Shown one piece after another: positions 15,038 to 22,463 of a DNA stretch of 29,993 nucleotides. Origin of the DNA: JBAZYV01 sp041658345 (lineage in GTDB: Bacteria; Patescibacteriota; Gracilibacteria; UBA1369; 2-02-FULL-48-14); assembly GCA_041658345.1 (NCBI GenBank), contig JBBAAK010000011.1, positions 1-29,993 on the forward strand. The letters run 5' to 3'. Every line of letters begins with the position of its first letter. Position 1 is the first letter of the stretch. Under the pieces are notes generated by a model that was not told the DNA's origin, ran no database searches, and saw only the letters and a list, made by a program, of their open reading frames with translations. Made by a program: the position numbers and the translations under genes.

Positions 15038-17248
15038 TTAATCCAACTTCTTTAAAGGTGCGATTGAAAGTGCGAGTTTTTTCGTGCCGGCTTTTTTCTC
15101 TTTAAAAGCAATTGTTACTATTCCGCCTTGGACTTTAATCACAACGCCTTCACCAAAAGTTTTATGTAAAACACGGTCGCCATCACAAAGCTCAACCGCC
15201 TGGTCCGGTGCAAATTCATCGAATGCAAAATTGTCCGCTTGGTTCATATCCACATAATCATTCTCCACCGGAATTGGACGGTAGCCCAAATCTTCCACAT
15301 CGAGTTTTTTTGCACTTCCGCCACGTTCATAAGTTTGCCCACTCACCGCATCAAAACCTAAAATCAAATCCTCCGGGATATCTAACAAAAATTGGGAAGG
15401 AACGTTCTGTTTAAATTCGCCGTAAAGCATGCGCTGGCTCGCATAAAGCAAGTACAAATTGTCCATTGCGCGGGTCATACCAACGTACATAAGACGGCGC
15501 TCTTCCTCAAGTTCCTGTGGTTCAAAAAGACTGCGTGAATGTGGAAAAATTCCTTCCTCAAGTCCGGTTATAAATACAACGGGGAATTCAAGACCTTTGG
15601 CACTGTGCAAAGTCATTAAAGTCACTGCATTTTGCTCGTCGGAAAGGCCATCCAGGTCCGTCATCAAACTTATTTCTTCCAAAAACACCCCGAGCGAAGT
15701 TTCCGGCTCAAGCGCAGAATATTTGTCTGCAACCGTAATTAATTCTTGTATATTTTGGTACCTGGCCTCCCCATCCAAAGTTTTATCGCTCAAAAGAAAA
15801 TCCTTGTAACCGGACGCCACAATCAATTGTTTTATTGTGTTTGCAACGGTGAACTCCTGTACGATTTTTTGGAAAGACAAAATGAGTTTTACAAATTTTT
15901 CAACCGATTTGTTGTCTGAAGATTTCATTACAGTAAACAAACTTACATCTCTTGCATTGGCTTCGTTTTGTAAATCCTCAATTGCTTTTGGACCGATTTT
16001 GCGGGCCGGCGTATTGATTATTCTAAGCAAACTTACACTATCTTGTTGATTATTAATTACGCGCAAATACGCAATTATATCTTTGATTTCTTTGCGTAAA
16101 TAAAACTTAACATTCCCAACAATTTTGTACGGGATTCCAAAGCGCATAAACGTTTCTTCAAGCACGCGGGACTGAGCATTTGTACGGTAAAGAACCGCAA
16201 ACCCGCGGTAGTCTTTTGCCTCTTGCATCCTAACATGGTTCATAATTGCCATTGCCACATTTTCCCCCTCGCTTCGCTCATCACGCGATTTTAAAATATT
16301 GATTTTTTCTCCCCCCTCGCGCTCAGTCCAAAGCCTCTTTTCCTTACGATGCATATTTTTTTGTATCACAGCATGAGCCGCATCCAATATCACAGTTGTT
16401 GAACGATAATTTTGTTCCAGTTTTATAACAAGTGCCTCGGTGTAGTCTTTCTCAAAATCCAAAATATTTTGCATGTTAGCGCCACGCCAAGAATAAATAC
16501 TTTGGTCCGGATCGCCAATTACACAAATGTTGCGATATTTTTGCGCCAGCAACTCCACAATGCGGTACTGTGCATGATTTGTATCCTGGTACTCATCCAC
16601 GGAAATATAGCGAAAACGCTCCTGATAAGAGTCCAAAATCTCCGGAAATTTTTCAAAAAGCGCAACCGTTTTGGAGAGGATGTCGTCAAAATCGAGCGCC
16701 TGATTTAAAGCAAGTTGTTTTTGGTAAGGCTTGTATAGCTCGCCAACTTTTTCCGTGAACATATTGTGTGCGTGCAGAGCGTAATCATCCGGGCCCATAA
16801 GCTCATTTTTTGCCTGTGAAATATTTGAGAGTACCGCCTTTGGATTGGTTTGTTTTTCGTCTATTCCGCGTTCACGCATTAGGCTCTTCATCAGAGCAAC
16901 TTGATCCTGCGAATCGTAAATTACAAAATTATTTTCATAGCCAAGCAGGTGAATGTGTTTTCGTAAAATCTGCACACAAATTGCATGGAAAGTTCCAACC
17001 GTTGGCATTTCATTTTCTGTGCCGAGCAGATTTGAAATTCTATTTTTCATCTCGCCCGCTGCCTTATTCGTAAAAGTTACAGCCAAAATATTACCCGGCC
17101 TGGTGCCTTTTTCTTTTATCAAATATGCAATTCGATGAGTTAGAGCGCGGGTTTTGCCAGAACCAGCTCCGGCGATAATGAGTAAAGGCCCATCCACTGC
17201 TTTTACAGCTTCAATTTGTTTGTCGTTAAGACCGGCGAATAAATCCAT
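15038..17248 (-). CDS. pcrA: UvrD/PcrA-type superfamily 1 DNA helicase
   Basis: A 736-residue 3'-5' helicase used in nucleotide excision and mismatch repair and replication-conflict resolution. The Q-motif region LNDKQIEAV is followed by Walker A GAGSGKT at 27-33 and motif Ia AVTFTNKAAGEM. Motif II reads VDEYQDTN, III GDPDQSIYSWRGA, IV LEQNYRST, V TLMTLHSAKGLEFPVVF and VI EERRLMYVGMTRA. The C-terminus (GDRVLHKTFGEGVVIKVQGG) is the Tudor-like domain of PcrA that contacts RNA polymerase. That domain favours PcrA over UvrD, though the names are used loosely. The promoter lies upstream at 17276-17303. Confidence 0.95.
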   Translation of the reverse strand: MDLFAGLNDKQIEAVKAVDGPLLIIAGAGSGKTRALTHRIAYLIKEKGTRPGNILAVTFTNKAAGEMKNRISNLLGTENEMPTVGTFHAICVQILRKHIHLLGYENNFVIYDSQDQVALMKSLMRERGIDEKQTNPKAVLSNISQAKNELMGPDDYALHAHNMFTEKVGELYKPYQKQLALNQALDFDDILSKTVALFEKFPEILDSYQERFRYISVDEYQDTNHAQYRIVELLAQKYRNICVIGDPDQSIYSWRGANMQNILDFEKDYTEALVIKLEQNYRSTTVILDAAHAVIQKNMHRKEKRLWTEREGGEKINILKSRDERSEGENVAMAIMNHVRMQEAKDYRGFAVLYRTNAQSRVLEETFMRFGIPYKIVGNVKFYLRKEIKDIIAYLRVINNQQDSVSLLRIINTPARKIGPKAIEDLQNEANARDVSLFTVMKSSDNKSVEKFVKLILSFQKIVQEFTVANTIKQLIVASGYKDFLLSDKTLDGEARYQNIQELITVADKYSALEPETSLGVFLEEISLMTDLDGLSDEQNAVTLMTLHSAKGLEFPVVFITGLEEGIFPHSRSLFEPQELEEERRLMYVGMTRAMDNLYLLYASQRMLYGEFKQNVPSQFLLDIPEDLILGFDAVSGQTYERGGSAKKLDVEDLGYRPIPVENDYVDMNQADNFAFDEFAPDQAVELCDGDRVLHKTFGEGVVIKVQGGIVTIAFKEKKAGTKKLALSIAPLKKLD

Positions 17249-17275
17249 TGTTTGATTGCTACGGCTAGAGGCTAG

Positions 17276-17303
17276 ATTTTACCAGACTCTTGCGCATAGC
17301 CAA
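17276..17303 (-). promoter_or_regulatory. Promoter of pcrA
   Basis: -35 TTGGCT (17298-17303), 16-bp spacer, -10 TAAAAT (17276-17281). The leader is about 20-25 bases. The -35 lies in the left arm of the inverted repeat at 17296-17326. Confidence 0.5.
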
Positions 17304-17318
17304 AGGCTCTCGTATAGT
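17290..17318 (+). promoter_or_regulatory. Promoter of the secreted-protein gene
   Basis: -35 TTGCGC (17290-17295), 17-bp spacer, -10 TATAGT (17313-17318). The leader is about 30 bases. It overlaps the divergent pcrA promoter. Confidence 0.5.
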
Positions 17319-17326
17319 TTGGCTAT
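17296..17326. promoter_or_regulatory. Inverted repeat in the pcrA / secreted-protein divergent promoters
   Basis: 9-bp perfect arms ATAGCCAAA and TTTGGCTAT separated by 13 bases. The left arm covers the pcrA -35 and the right arm covers the expected start point of the opposite transcript, so it is well placed as an operator. Confidence 0.5.
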
Positions 17327-17356
17327 CCCACGCTAAAAGCCACGCCAAATACGCCA

Positions 17357-18025
17357 ATGCCACGCTTTAACTATTCGCTTAAAGGTCTTAAATGGATTTC
17401 TGCTTCAATCCTTGTAACAGGGTTGGTTGTGGGTGTTTCTTATGCCTGTGCAAATGGTCCGTTTTATGCAAATTTTGGGAGCGCGTCTGTGCTTGATTTG
17501 CCGTCCATCACGGTGAGCACGGCCGAACAAAGCGCAACTATTTCTTACGGCACGCAAGCCGAGGTTTATAGATTTTCCGTTGATTCCGATTCTTCTTACA
17601 CGCTCCGCTATTTAACGATGTCCGTAAAATCATCCGGTTTGGATTTATCGGCGACCCCAATGGACTGGAAACTTTACAAAGTTACAGGCGATAAAATCGA
17701 CTTCTTAAGCCAAGTTGGCTATGGAGAAAAATTTGTGGATGAAGATTTACGATTCAGGATGTTTTTGAGCACAGAAACAACTTCTTCTGGATTTTTGGGA
17801 GTACCGGGCAAAGCGACTTTTGCCGTTGTAAGCTCCGTGTTAAAAAATCCTTCCGCAGGCAAAAGCGATGTGTTTTTACGCGCACATCTTGGGCACGGAT
17901 CTTCAAAAGAAATGGGTTGGGCCTTTAAGTTCGGTCATGATAATCGTAGCTGGATGAAAGTGGATTCTATTTTGGATTCCAGCCGAATCAATGGGCTACC
18001 AACCGAAGCATCGGAGAGATTATAG
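17357..18025 (+). CDS. Secreted protein of unknown function
   Basis: A 222-residue protein with an N-terminal signal: positively charged start, hydrophobic core (SASILVTGLVVGVSYA), and likely cleavage near ACA-NG. The mature region is beta-rich with many Ser/Thr (SITVSTAEQSATISYGTQAE, VYRFSVDSDSSYTLRYLTMS), a pattern typical of extracellular Ig-like or surface-layer-associated domains in CPR bacteria. No catalytic motif is visible. It ends at a strong bidirectional terminator shared with the pilin gene. Confidence 0.75.
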   Translation: MPRFNYSLKGLKWISASILVTGLVVGVSYACANGPFYANFGSASVLDLPSITVSTAEQSATISYGTQAEVYRFSVDSDSSYTLRYLTMSVKSSGLDLSATPMDWKLYKVTGDKIDFLSQVGYGEKFVDEDLRFRMFLSTETTSSGFLGVPGKATFAVVSSVLKNPSAGKSDVFLRAHLGHGSSKEMGWAFKFGHDNRSWMKVDSILDSSRINGLPTEASERL

Positions 18026-18033
18026 GCCAAACA

Positions 18034-18061
18034 AAAAGCCCGCTCTTACGAACGGGCTTTT
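18034..18061. terminator. Bidirectional terminator, secreted protein / pilin
   Basis: 9-bp perfect stem AAAAGCCCG/CGGGCTTTT with a 10-base loop. The A- and T-runs serve as U-tracts on either strand, between the convergent genes ending at 18025 and 18087. Confidence 0.9.
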
Positions 18062-18086
18062 AAAGATCACGATTAGTCACAAGGAC

Positions 18087-18524
18087 TCAGCTTACAGTTC
18101 CGCTTGTTGTTCCGCCTGTGCTTCCTCCTCCAAGTGCAGCACCAAGAATGGTGTTCACAAATGCGTAAGATGCAAGAATCATCATTATTCCAATAACAGA
18201 GTAAAGAAGAATCTTTTTAGCTTTTCCAACGTTATCATCGTTACCGGCGGAAGTTACGTAAAGCACACCTCCGTAAATCACCATGATTACAGTTACAAAT
18301 CCAAGGAAACCAAGGAAGTAATTTAAAATGTTTTGTACAAAATCTTTGAGTGAGCCTTCTCCACCTGTTGCGGAAGAAACCGCATCGATGTTATCTGAAG
18401 AATCAATTAATGATGTTGCAAGTGTTGGTTCTGCAAAAACAGAAGAAACCGTAACTGCGAGACCAAGTACTCCTGCAAAGATCAAAAGTTCGCGGAATAT
18501 TGGAGAAGAAATAAATGCTTTCAT
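18087..18524 (-). CDS. TrbC/VirB2-like pilin
   Basis: A 145-residue membrane protein. The signal peptide spans residues 1-31 (LAVTVSSVFA, then EPTLA). After a Ser/Gly-rich stretch come two hydrophobic helices (about 66-90 and 104-130) split by the short polar loop TSAGNDDNVGKAKK, and a Gly/Thr/Ser tail. This is the arrangement of the TrbC/VirB2 pilin family, which many CPR genomes encode without a full type IV secretion system. A structural or envelope role is more likely than conjugation; no vir genes are nearby. It has its own promoter inside the 3' end of murB. Confidence 0.8.
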   Translation of the reverse strand: MKAFISSPIFRELLIFAGVLGLAVTVSSVFAEPTLATSLIDSSDNIDAVSSATGGEGSLKDFVQNILNYFLGFLGFVTVIMVIYGGVLYVTSAGNDDNVGKAKKILLYSVIGIMMILASYAFVNTILGAALGGGSTGGTTSGTVS

Positions 18525-18552
18525 AGCGTGGGGTTAGCAAATTTCAAGGGGA

Positions 18553-18581
18553 ATTATACTATGCGTTCTCAATAACCGCAA
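18553..18581 (-). promoter_or_regulatory. Promoter of the pilin gene
   Basis: -35 TTGCGG (18576-18581), 17-bp spacer, perfect -10 TATAAT (18553-18558), partly within the last codons of murB. The leader is about 22 bases. Confidence 0.65.
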
Positions 18582-19458
18582 CTTCTCTCTCCAAAGTAAT
18601 TCCAAACTTTTCTTTTACTTGGCTTTCCGCAAGCTCTGCAAGGGCGATTATATCTTTGGAATTTGCTCCACCCAGGTTCATAAAAAAGTTGGCATGCATA
18701 GGTGATATTTGCGCCTTGCCGATAATTTTGCCTTTAAGTCCACAGTCTTCAATCAACTTGCCGGCACTTGCGCCTTCAGGATTTTTAAAAAACGAACCTG
18801 TAGAGGGGCCAGCTGGCTGTTTTAGTATGCGATTTTTTGCCGTTTCCATCATTTTTTTGTGGATTTCTTGGGAGTCACCTTTTTTTAGCAAAAATACGGC
18901 AGACAAAACAATTACTCCCGGGTGACTTTTTACAAATGAAGATCTGTAGCCATAATCCAGAAAATCTTTTGTAACCTCTTTAATTTTTGCCCGGGCAGAC
19001 TCGCCAACCTGTAAACTCGCAGACTTTTCTTCGGGCATGTACAAAGTCGCCTTTTCGAGCACATCTTTAATTTCTGTGCCAAAACAGCCTGCATTTCCAC
19101 GCACTGCGCCACCAACCGTTCCAGGCAGGCCATTCCACGCTTCCAAACCTGTTAAAGATGATTCTTCCGCTAATTTTACAAGTTTTGCCATGCTTACGCC
19201 CGCATCTGCAAAAATCCTCTCGCCTTCCACATGCAAACCGGAAGACCGCACGCGCACCACAAGCCCGCGAAAACCCGAATCATCAAACAAAATATTGCTT
19301 CCTCCGCCAAAAACCACGACTTTTAAACCATCCTCTTTTGCGAATTTAAGCCCATCAACCACTTCTTGTGCCGTGTTTGCTTCTAAAAAATAATCAGCAT
19401 TTCCGCCAATCTGGTAGGTCGAGTAAGGCGCCAGTAAATGATTTTTTTGGATTTCCAT
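18559..19458 (-). CDS. murB: UDP-N-acetylenolpyruvoylglucosamine reductase MurB
   Basis: FAD/NADPH enzyme that reduces UDP-GlcNAc-enolpyruvate to UDP-MurNAc, the step after MurA. The 299-residue protein from the ATG at 19458 begins MEIQKNHLLAPYSTYQIGG. FAD-binding GGGSNIL (51-57) and GLPGTVGGAVRGNAG (110-124) are present, as are Tyr/Arg in YGYRSS, catalytic Ser222 in GSFFKNP and a late Glu in EREVAVIE. The compact form is of the type II class. ATGs at 19467 and 19500 are rejected because a -10 TAGAAT ends 7 bases before 19458. Residues about 150-160 (QVGESARAKI) are a small extra loop carrying the TGCCCGGGCA palindrome. Confidence 0.95.
   Translation of the reverse strand: MEIQKNHLLAPYSTYQIGGNADYFLEANTAQEVVDGLKFAKEDGLKVVVFGGGSNILFDDSGFRGLVVRVRSSGLHVEGERIFADAGVSMAKLVKLAEESSLTGLEAWNGLPGTVGGAVRGNAGCFGTEIKDVLEKATLYMPEEKSASLQVGESARAKIKEVTKDFLDYGYRSSFVKSHPGVIVLSAVFLLKKGDSQEIHKKMMETAKNRILKQPAGPSTGSFFKNPEGASAGKLIEDCGLKGKIIGKAQISPMHANFFMNLGGANSKDIIALAELAESQVKEKFGITLEREVAVIENA
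18988..18997. repeat. 10-bp palindrome in murB
   Basis: TGCCCGGGCA, identical to the centre of the murI palindrome at 584-601. Both encode Ser-Ala-Arg-Ala in the same frame. Confidence 0.6.
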
Positions 19459-19465
19459 AGCCGGC

Positions 19466-19474
19466 ATTCTACCA
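19466..19474 (-). promoter_or_regulatory. Extended -10 promoter of murB
   Basis: TGGTAGAAT on the minus strand fits TGnTATAAT, an extended -10, ending 7 bases before the murB ATG. No -35 is evident. Confidence 0.5.
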
Positions 19475-19581
19475 CAACTACACACAAAATGGAGCCACAA
19501 CTGATCGAAAACTTGTGACCGCCTAAGTTGATTATATGCGCTTTCAAAAAATTACGATGCGCCCACATATGTATGTTATAT

Positions 19582-19605
19582 GTATAGTTTATATAAACAC
19601 TATAC
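19582..19605. repeat. Imperfect 24-bp palindrome upstream of the toxin-antitoxin pair
   Basis: 7-bp arms GTATAGT/ACTATAC flank an AT-rich centre in the intergenic stretch 19459-19707, which holds no gene. Its role is unknown. Confidence 0.4.
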
Positions 19606-19673
19606 GTTTTAAGCTTTACTTATTCCCTCGCTAGGACCCATCAAAAAACTTGTAACTTGACCGAGAAAGTCTC

Positions 19674-19687
19674 AAAGTGTACACTTT
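19674..19687. promoter_or_regulatory. Probable antitoxin operator
   Basis: AAAGTGTACACTTT is a perfect 14-bp palindrome, 20 bases before the antitoxin ATG. TGTACA cores are the known binding motif of YefM-family antitoxins, and the site would cover the -35/spacer of a promoter with -10 AATAAT near 19694. Confidence 0.6.
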
Positions 19688-19707
19688 TGTTCTAATAATT
19701 ACACGAT

Positions 19708-19959
19708 ATGACCACAAAAATCATCGGCATCAAGGAGTACCGTCAAAACATCACATCTCTTTGGAAAGAGGCTCGTAAAGAAAATATTCGATATATTGTG
19801 ATGTACCACTCAAAGCCAGTCTTTGAGGTGAGCCCACTGCAGGAGGAAGATGAACTCATAGAAATTTTAAGGAAAGATATCGAAGAAGCCAGGGGACAAG
19901 CTAAAAACGGGGAAACCACTTCCCATGAGGCTCTTATGGCAGAGTTTGGCTTAAACTAA
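19708..19959 (+). CDS. YefM/Phd-family antitoxin
   Basis: An 83-residue protein. The N-terminal half (IIGIKEYRQNITSLWKEARK, RYIVMYHSKPVFEVSPL) matches the Phd/YefM DNA-binding fold, where the strand 'Y-I-V-x-x-x-x-K-P-V-x-x-V' precedes the toxin-binding tail. The C-terminal part is acidic and flexible (EILRKDIEEARGQAK) and would wrap the toxin. It lies 5 bases before the toxin gene and presumably represses its own promoter through the palindrome at 19674-19687. Confidence 0.8.
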   Translation: MTTKIIGIKEYRQNITSLWKEARKENIRYIVMYHSKPVFEVSPLQEEDELIEILRKDIEEARGQAKNGETTSHEALMAEFGLN

Positions 19960-19964
19960 GACTT

Positions 19965-20237
19965 ATGTTTCGATTTGAGTACACAAAGAATGCGGTAAGG
20001 GATTTGAGGCAACTGGATCCACAAGTTGCAAAGCGCATTTTGAAGAAAATGGATTTTTTCTCAAAGCAGGAAGACATTTTGCAATTTGCCAAAAAACTCA
20101 CGAATTCAAGCTTAGGAGAATACCGTTTTAGAATTGGTGATTATCGAGTGCTTTTTGACGTAGACGAAGATGGAAGTAGGATAAAAATCCTGATGGTGCT
20201 TTCTATAAAGCACAGAAGGGAAGTTTACTTAGACTGA
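19965..20237 (+). CDS. RelE/ParE-superfamily toxin
   Basis: A 90-residue protein with the compact RelE/ParE pattern: an N-terminal strand-helix (FRFEYTKNAVRDLRQLDPQV, KRILKKMD), a Leu-rich helix, then GEYRFRIGDYRVLFDVDED and the closing VLSIKHRREVYL. The conserved 'Y-R-x-R-x-G-x-Y-R-V-L-x-x-x-x' and 'H-R-R-x-V-Y' blocks mark mRNA interferase-type toxins (RelE, YoeB); a ParE gyrase poison is the other option. Paired with the YefM-like antitoxin, with no terminator between. Confidence 0.85.
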   Translation: MFRFEYTKNAVRDLRQLDPQVAKRILKKMDFFSKQEDILQFAKKLTNSSLGEYRFRIGDYRVLFDVDEDGSRIKILMVLSIKHRREVYLD

Positions 20238-20261
20238 TAAGTGGCATAAACTAAGCTCAAA

Positions 20262-20738
20262 CTAAGAATGGAAGCACAATGTTTCTTTTGCTTCTTCAGC
20301 TGTAATACCAGACGCTATATCCAAGGAAGTCCTTACGTCAGCTTCTGTTTGGCTAAACGTACCATTCCAATTTGGAGAAAAATAATATACATATCGCACA
20401 CCATCCATACTCAAATCCCCTTCATCAAGCGTTAAGTCTGGTTGGTCTAAATCCTGCCTAGATGGCAACGAGACGCCATTCAATGTAATTTGACCAGGAG
20501 AGTAAACATGAACACGACAAACTCTATTACCTGCACGCCATTTACGAGGGTCAAAATCTGGTAATTCCGACTGTCCTTCTTCACTTAAAGGTTTATCGAA
20601 CCCCGGGCTTTTCATAACAATTACCTGGGCTCCATTTGGAACATCAGCTATTGATGACCGAGCTAACACGGCCATTGCAATATCGCTTTGGCTTGGCTCG
20701 TCTGTTACTGGTTCACAATCCACTAGTTTATCTACCAT
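20262..20738 (-). CDS. Unknown 158-residue protein
   Basis: Unrecognised, soluble and acidic. It starts at the ATG at 20738, because the longer frame begins inside the promoter's -10. The sequence has beta-strand-like blocks (GAQVIVMKSPGFDKPL, RVCRVHVYSPGQITLNGVSL, VRYVYYFSPNWNGTF) and a C-terminal helix rich in Ala/Glu. The leader is about 25 bases without SD. It is convergent with the toxin gene, 24 bases apart. Confidence 0.65.
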   Translation of the reverse strand: MVDKLVDCEPVTDEPSQSDIAMAVLARSSIADVPNGAQVIVMKSPGFDKPLSEEGQSELPDFDPRKWRAGNRVCRVHVYSPGQITLNGVSLPSRQDLDQPDLTLDEGDLSMDGVRYVYYFSPNWNGTFSQTEADVRTSLDIASGITAEEAKETLCFHS

Positions 20739-20768
20739 GAGATCAAAGGTTAAATTTAATACAACGAA

Positions 20769-20797
20769 ATTATACGTCAAAAATGAGTAATTGTCAA
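20769..20797 (-). promoter_or_regulatory. Consensus promoter of the 158-residue gene
   Basis: Perfect TTGACA (20792-20797), 17-bp spacer, perfect TATAAT (20769-20774): a full sigma70 consensus, the strongest promoter in the window. It directly follows tRNA-Thr. Confidence 0.85.
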
Positions 20798-20806
20798 CTG
20801 GAACTC

Positions 20807-20881
20807 TGGAGCCACTTGTCGGATTTGAACCGACGGCCTACCGCTTACAAGGCGGTTGCTCTACCGCTGAGCTAAAGTGGC
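20807..20881 (-). tRNA. tRNA-Thr (TGT)
   Basis: 75-nt tRNA with acceptor GCCACTT/AAGTGGC, discriminator T and encoded CCA. The anticodon stem ACCGC/GCGGT holds loop CTTGTAA, anticodon TGT. Confidence 0.95.
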
Positions 20882-20894
20882 ATTTTGCGCGATA

Positions 20895-20923
20895 CTTTTA
20901 ACGTTTTTCTGGCTAAAGGTCAA
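20895..20923 (-). promoter_or_regulatory. Promoter of tRNA-Thr (TGT)
   Basis: -35 TTGACC (20918-20923), 17-bp spacer, -10 TAAAAG (20895-20900). It lies between the two tRNA-Thr genes, so they can be transcribed separately. Confidence 0.55.
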
Positions 20924-20945
20924 GAAAAATCCTACTAAAATCTAA

Positions 20946-21021
20946 TGGAGCCATCTACCGGAATTGAACCGGTGACCTGCACGTTACGAGTGTGCCGCTC
21001 TACCAACTGAGCTAAGATGGC
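20946..21021 (-). tRNA. tRNA-Thr (CGT)
   Basis: 76-nt tRNA with acceptor GCCATCT/AGATGGC, discriminator T and encoded CCA. The anticodon stem is GCACA/CGTGC, with an A-C mismatch at the loop-closing pair, and loop CTCGTAA, anticodon CGT. Confidence 0.95.
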
Positions 21022-21043
21022 AAAACTCCAAAGAAGCTCGCGT

Positions 21044-21073
21044 AGTATAGCCACCAAACAAAAAACCCGTCAA
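21044..21073 (-). promoter_or_regulatory. Promoter of tRNA-Thr (CGT)
   Basis: -35 TTGACG (21068-21073), 18-bp spacer, -10 TATACT (21044-21049). The -35 overlaps the stop codon of the upstream gene. Confidence 0.65.
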
Positions 21074-22053
21074 CCAAGCACCTCGGCAACTTCAGCATGC
21101 GTGCCATCTTCCGCCTCATTCAACTCGTGATTTTCACCGAGCAAGTGAGTTTCGATATACGCCATTATTACCAACTGCCTGAGTATGTCTTTTGCCCCGA
21201 TTAGGCCACGGCTGGACGCACTAAGGATCGCAGAACATATCTTATTTAAATCCTCCAAATTGTCTGGATAAAAGTCTCCAAGATTTGCAATTTGTCTGCG
21301 TTCAAAAGTGAACAAAGAACTGCACGTTATTGCCATATATGCGCCTAAAGCGCCACGAGCACTATCATACTCACTCAATAAAGCCTTTAGATTGTGTCCG
21401 GAATTATCCTTAATCCTGCCGTCTAAACCCGCATAATTTTTACCTAAATATTTGGATTTGTAAGATTCTTGTGCAATTTTTCTAATTTGACTGTTGCTGG
21501 AGCTTAAAGTAGGAACATAACGTCTAAGCAATCTGTCGGAGATCGGTGCCCCGTTAGACTCTAAATGCATTTTTATATGTGGCAAAACATCAAAATCAAT
21601 CCTTTCTAGCTCATTCAGAATACGTACTACATTATCAATGGGCCAACACCCATAGTCCCGAAATGAAAAACCAGGGACTTTATTTTTAGCCATATCCATG
21701 CCCTCGGAATTCTTTTCTGTAATTTGTACGCCCAGCCCTAGCCAACGTAAAAACAAATCTTGATTCTTGGGGCTACTAAGCCAAACTCCCAGCTCAAAAT
21801 AGGTATTCGGTATACCAGTCCCAATGCTATCGATCTCATCCCTAAGCCCGGCCAAATCCGCCAAAAAAATGTTGGCATTAGGTGGCGGAGCCACATCAGG
21901 CAAAGTTTCAACCTCACCAGGATCAATAGATGGCGATTTTCTACCGGCTTTTTCATAAGCAAGTTTGGCACGAACAAGCAAGGCCTCAACGGCGTTTCTA
22001 AACTCTGGTTTAATCACTTCATTAACAGGTGGTGGAGATACTTCATCGCTCAT
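21070..22053 (-). CDS. Unknown 327-residue protein
   Basis: Unrecognised, soluble, mostly helical protein from the ATG at 22053; the upstream in-frame start at 22107 overlaps the promoter. The N-terminus is acidic and Pro-rich, with a linker (DVAPPPNANIF) at about residue 55. The body has Trp/Tyr-rich helical segments (TYFELGVWLSSPKNQDLFLR, PGFSFRDYGCWPIDNVVRIL). No membrane helix, signal or catalytic motif is seen. A TTGACA-16-TAGAGT promoter is at 22080-22107. It diverges from csoR. Confidence 0.65.
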   Translation of the reverse strand: MSDEVSPPPVNEVIKPEFRNAVEALLVRAKLAYEKAGRKSPSIDPGEVETLPDVAPPPNANIFLADLAGLRDEIDSIGTGIPNTYFELGVWLSSPKNQDLFLRWLGLGVQITEKNSEGMDMAKNKVPGFSFRDYGCWPIDNVVRILNELERIDFDVLPHIKMHLESNGAPISDRLLRRYVPTLSSSNSQIRKIAQESYKSKYLGKNYAGLDGRIKDNSGHNLKALLSEYDSARGALGAYMAITCSSLFTFERRQIANLGDFYPDNLEDLNKICSAILSASSRGLIGAKDILRQLVIMAYIETHLLGENHELNEAEDGTHAEVAEVLG

Positions 22054-22079
22054 TTTATGCTCGCATTTAACGGCTACAA

Positions 22080-22107
22080 ACTCTAAACTAATTTGGCAAT
22101 TTGTCAA
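22080..22107 (-). promoter_or_regulatory. Promoter of the 327-residue gene
   Basis: -35 TTGACA (22102-22107), 16-bp spacer, -10 TAGAGT (22080-22085). It diverges from the csoR promoter with its -35 36 bp away. Confidence 0.5.
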
Positions 22108-22142
22108 ACGCCTGCTATTGGAGTGTCTACGCGCTCAAACAC

Positions 22143-22171
22143 TTGACATTGCATACCCTACCCCCTATAGT
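22143..22171 (+). promoter_or_regulatory. Promoter of the copper operon
   Basis: Perfect -35 TTGACA (22143-22148), 17-bp spacer, -10 TATAGT (22166-22171). The csoR ATG follows 9 bases later, so the mRNA is expected to be leaderless or nearly so. Confidence 0.85.
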
Positions 22172-22177
22172 ATAGGG
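22155..22177 (+). promoter_or_regulatory. CsoR-type operator over the -10 box
   Basis: CCCTATAGTATAGGG (22163-22177) has 7-bp arms around a central G, preceded by another CCCTA at 22156-22160. C-runs facing G-runs around an AT core are the form of CsoR/FrmR-family operators. Bound repressor would block the -10 element; Cu(I) would release it. Confidence 0.7.
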
Positions 22178-22180
22178 CAT

Positions 22181-22459
22181 ATGACTAAAAACACTTTACA
22201 CAAGCACGGTGAGGCTAACACAAAAGCCAAAAAAGTTATCAACATGGCAGTCGGGAGTATTAACAAAATCCCTCTAATGATTGATGACAAGCGCTATTGC
22301 CCGGAGGTCATCCAACAGATTGATAGCGTGATTGGACTGCTTAAAAGCGCACGTACGGAATTACTTCGGGGGCATCTTGATTCTTGCCTTGTAGAAAAGC
22401 TCAAAAGCGATAAGGAGGGCGCGCTCAAAGAATTGTTAAAAATTTATAACATGAAATAA
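22181..22459 (+). CDS. csoR: CsoR-type copper-sensing transcriptional repressor
   Basis: A 92-residue, all-helical DUF156 protein. The Cu(I) ligands of the family are present: Cys40 in RYCPEVIQQI, and His65 and Cys69 in LLRGHLDSC, the C-H-C pattern of copper sensors rather than nickel (RcnR) or formaldehyde (FrmR) members. The start at 22181 is fixed by the promoter; the open frame extends upstream but has no support. First gene of a copper operon, 4 bases before copA. It is expected to repress the whole operon through the operator at 22155-22177. Confidence 0.9.
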   Translation: MTKNTLHKHGEANTKAKKVINMAVGSINKIPLMIDDKRYCPEVIQQIDSVIGLLKSARTELLRGHLDSCLVEKLKSDKEGALKELLKIYNMK

Positions 22460-22463
22460 AACC

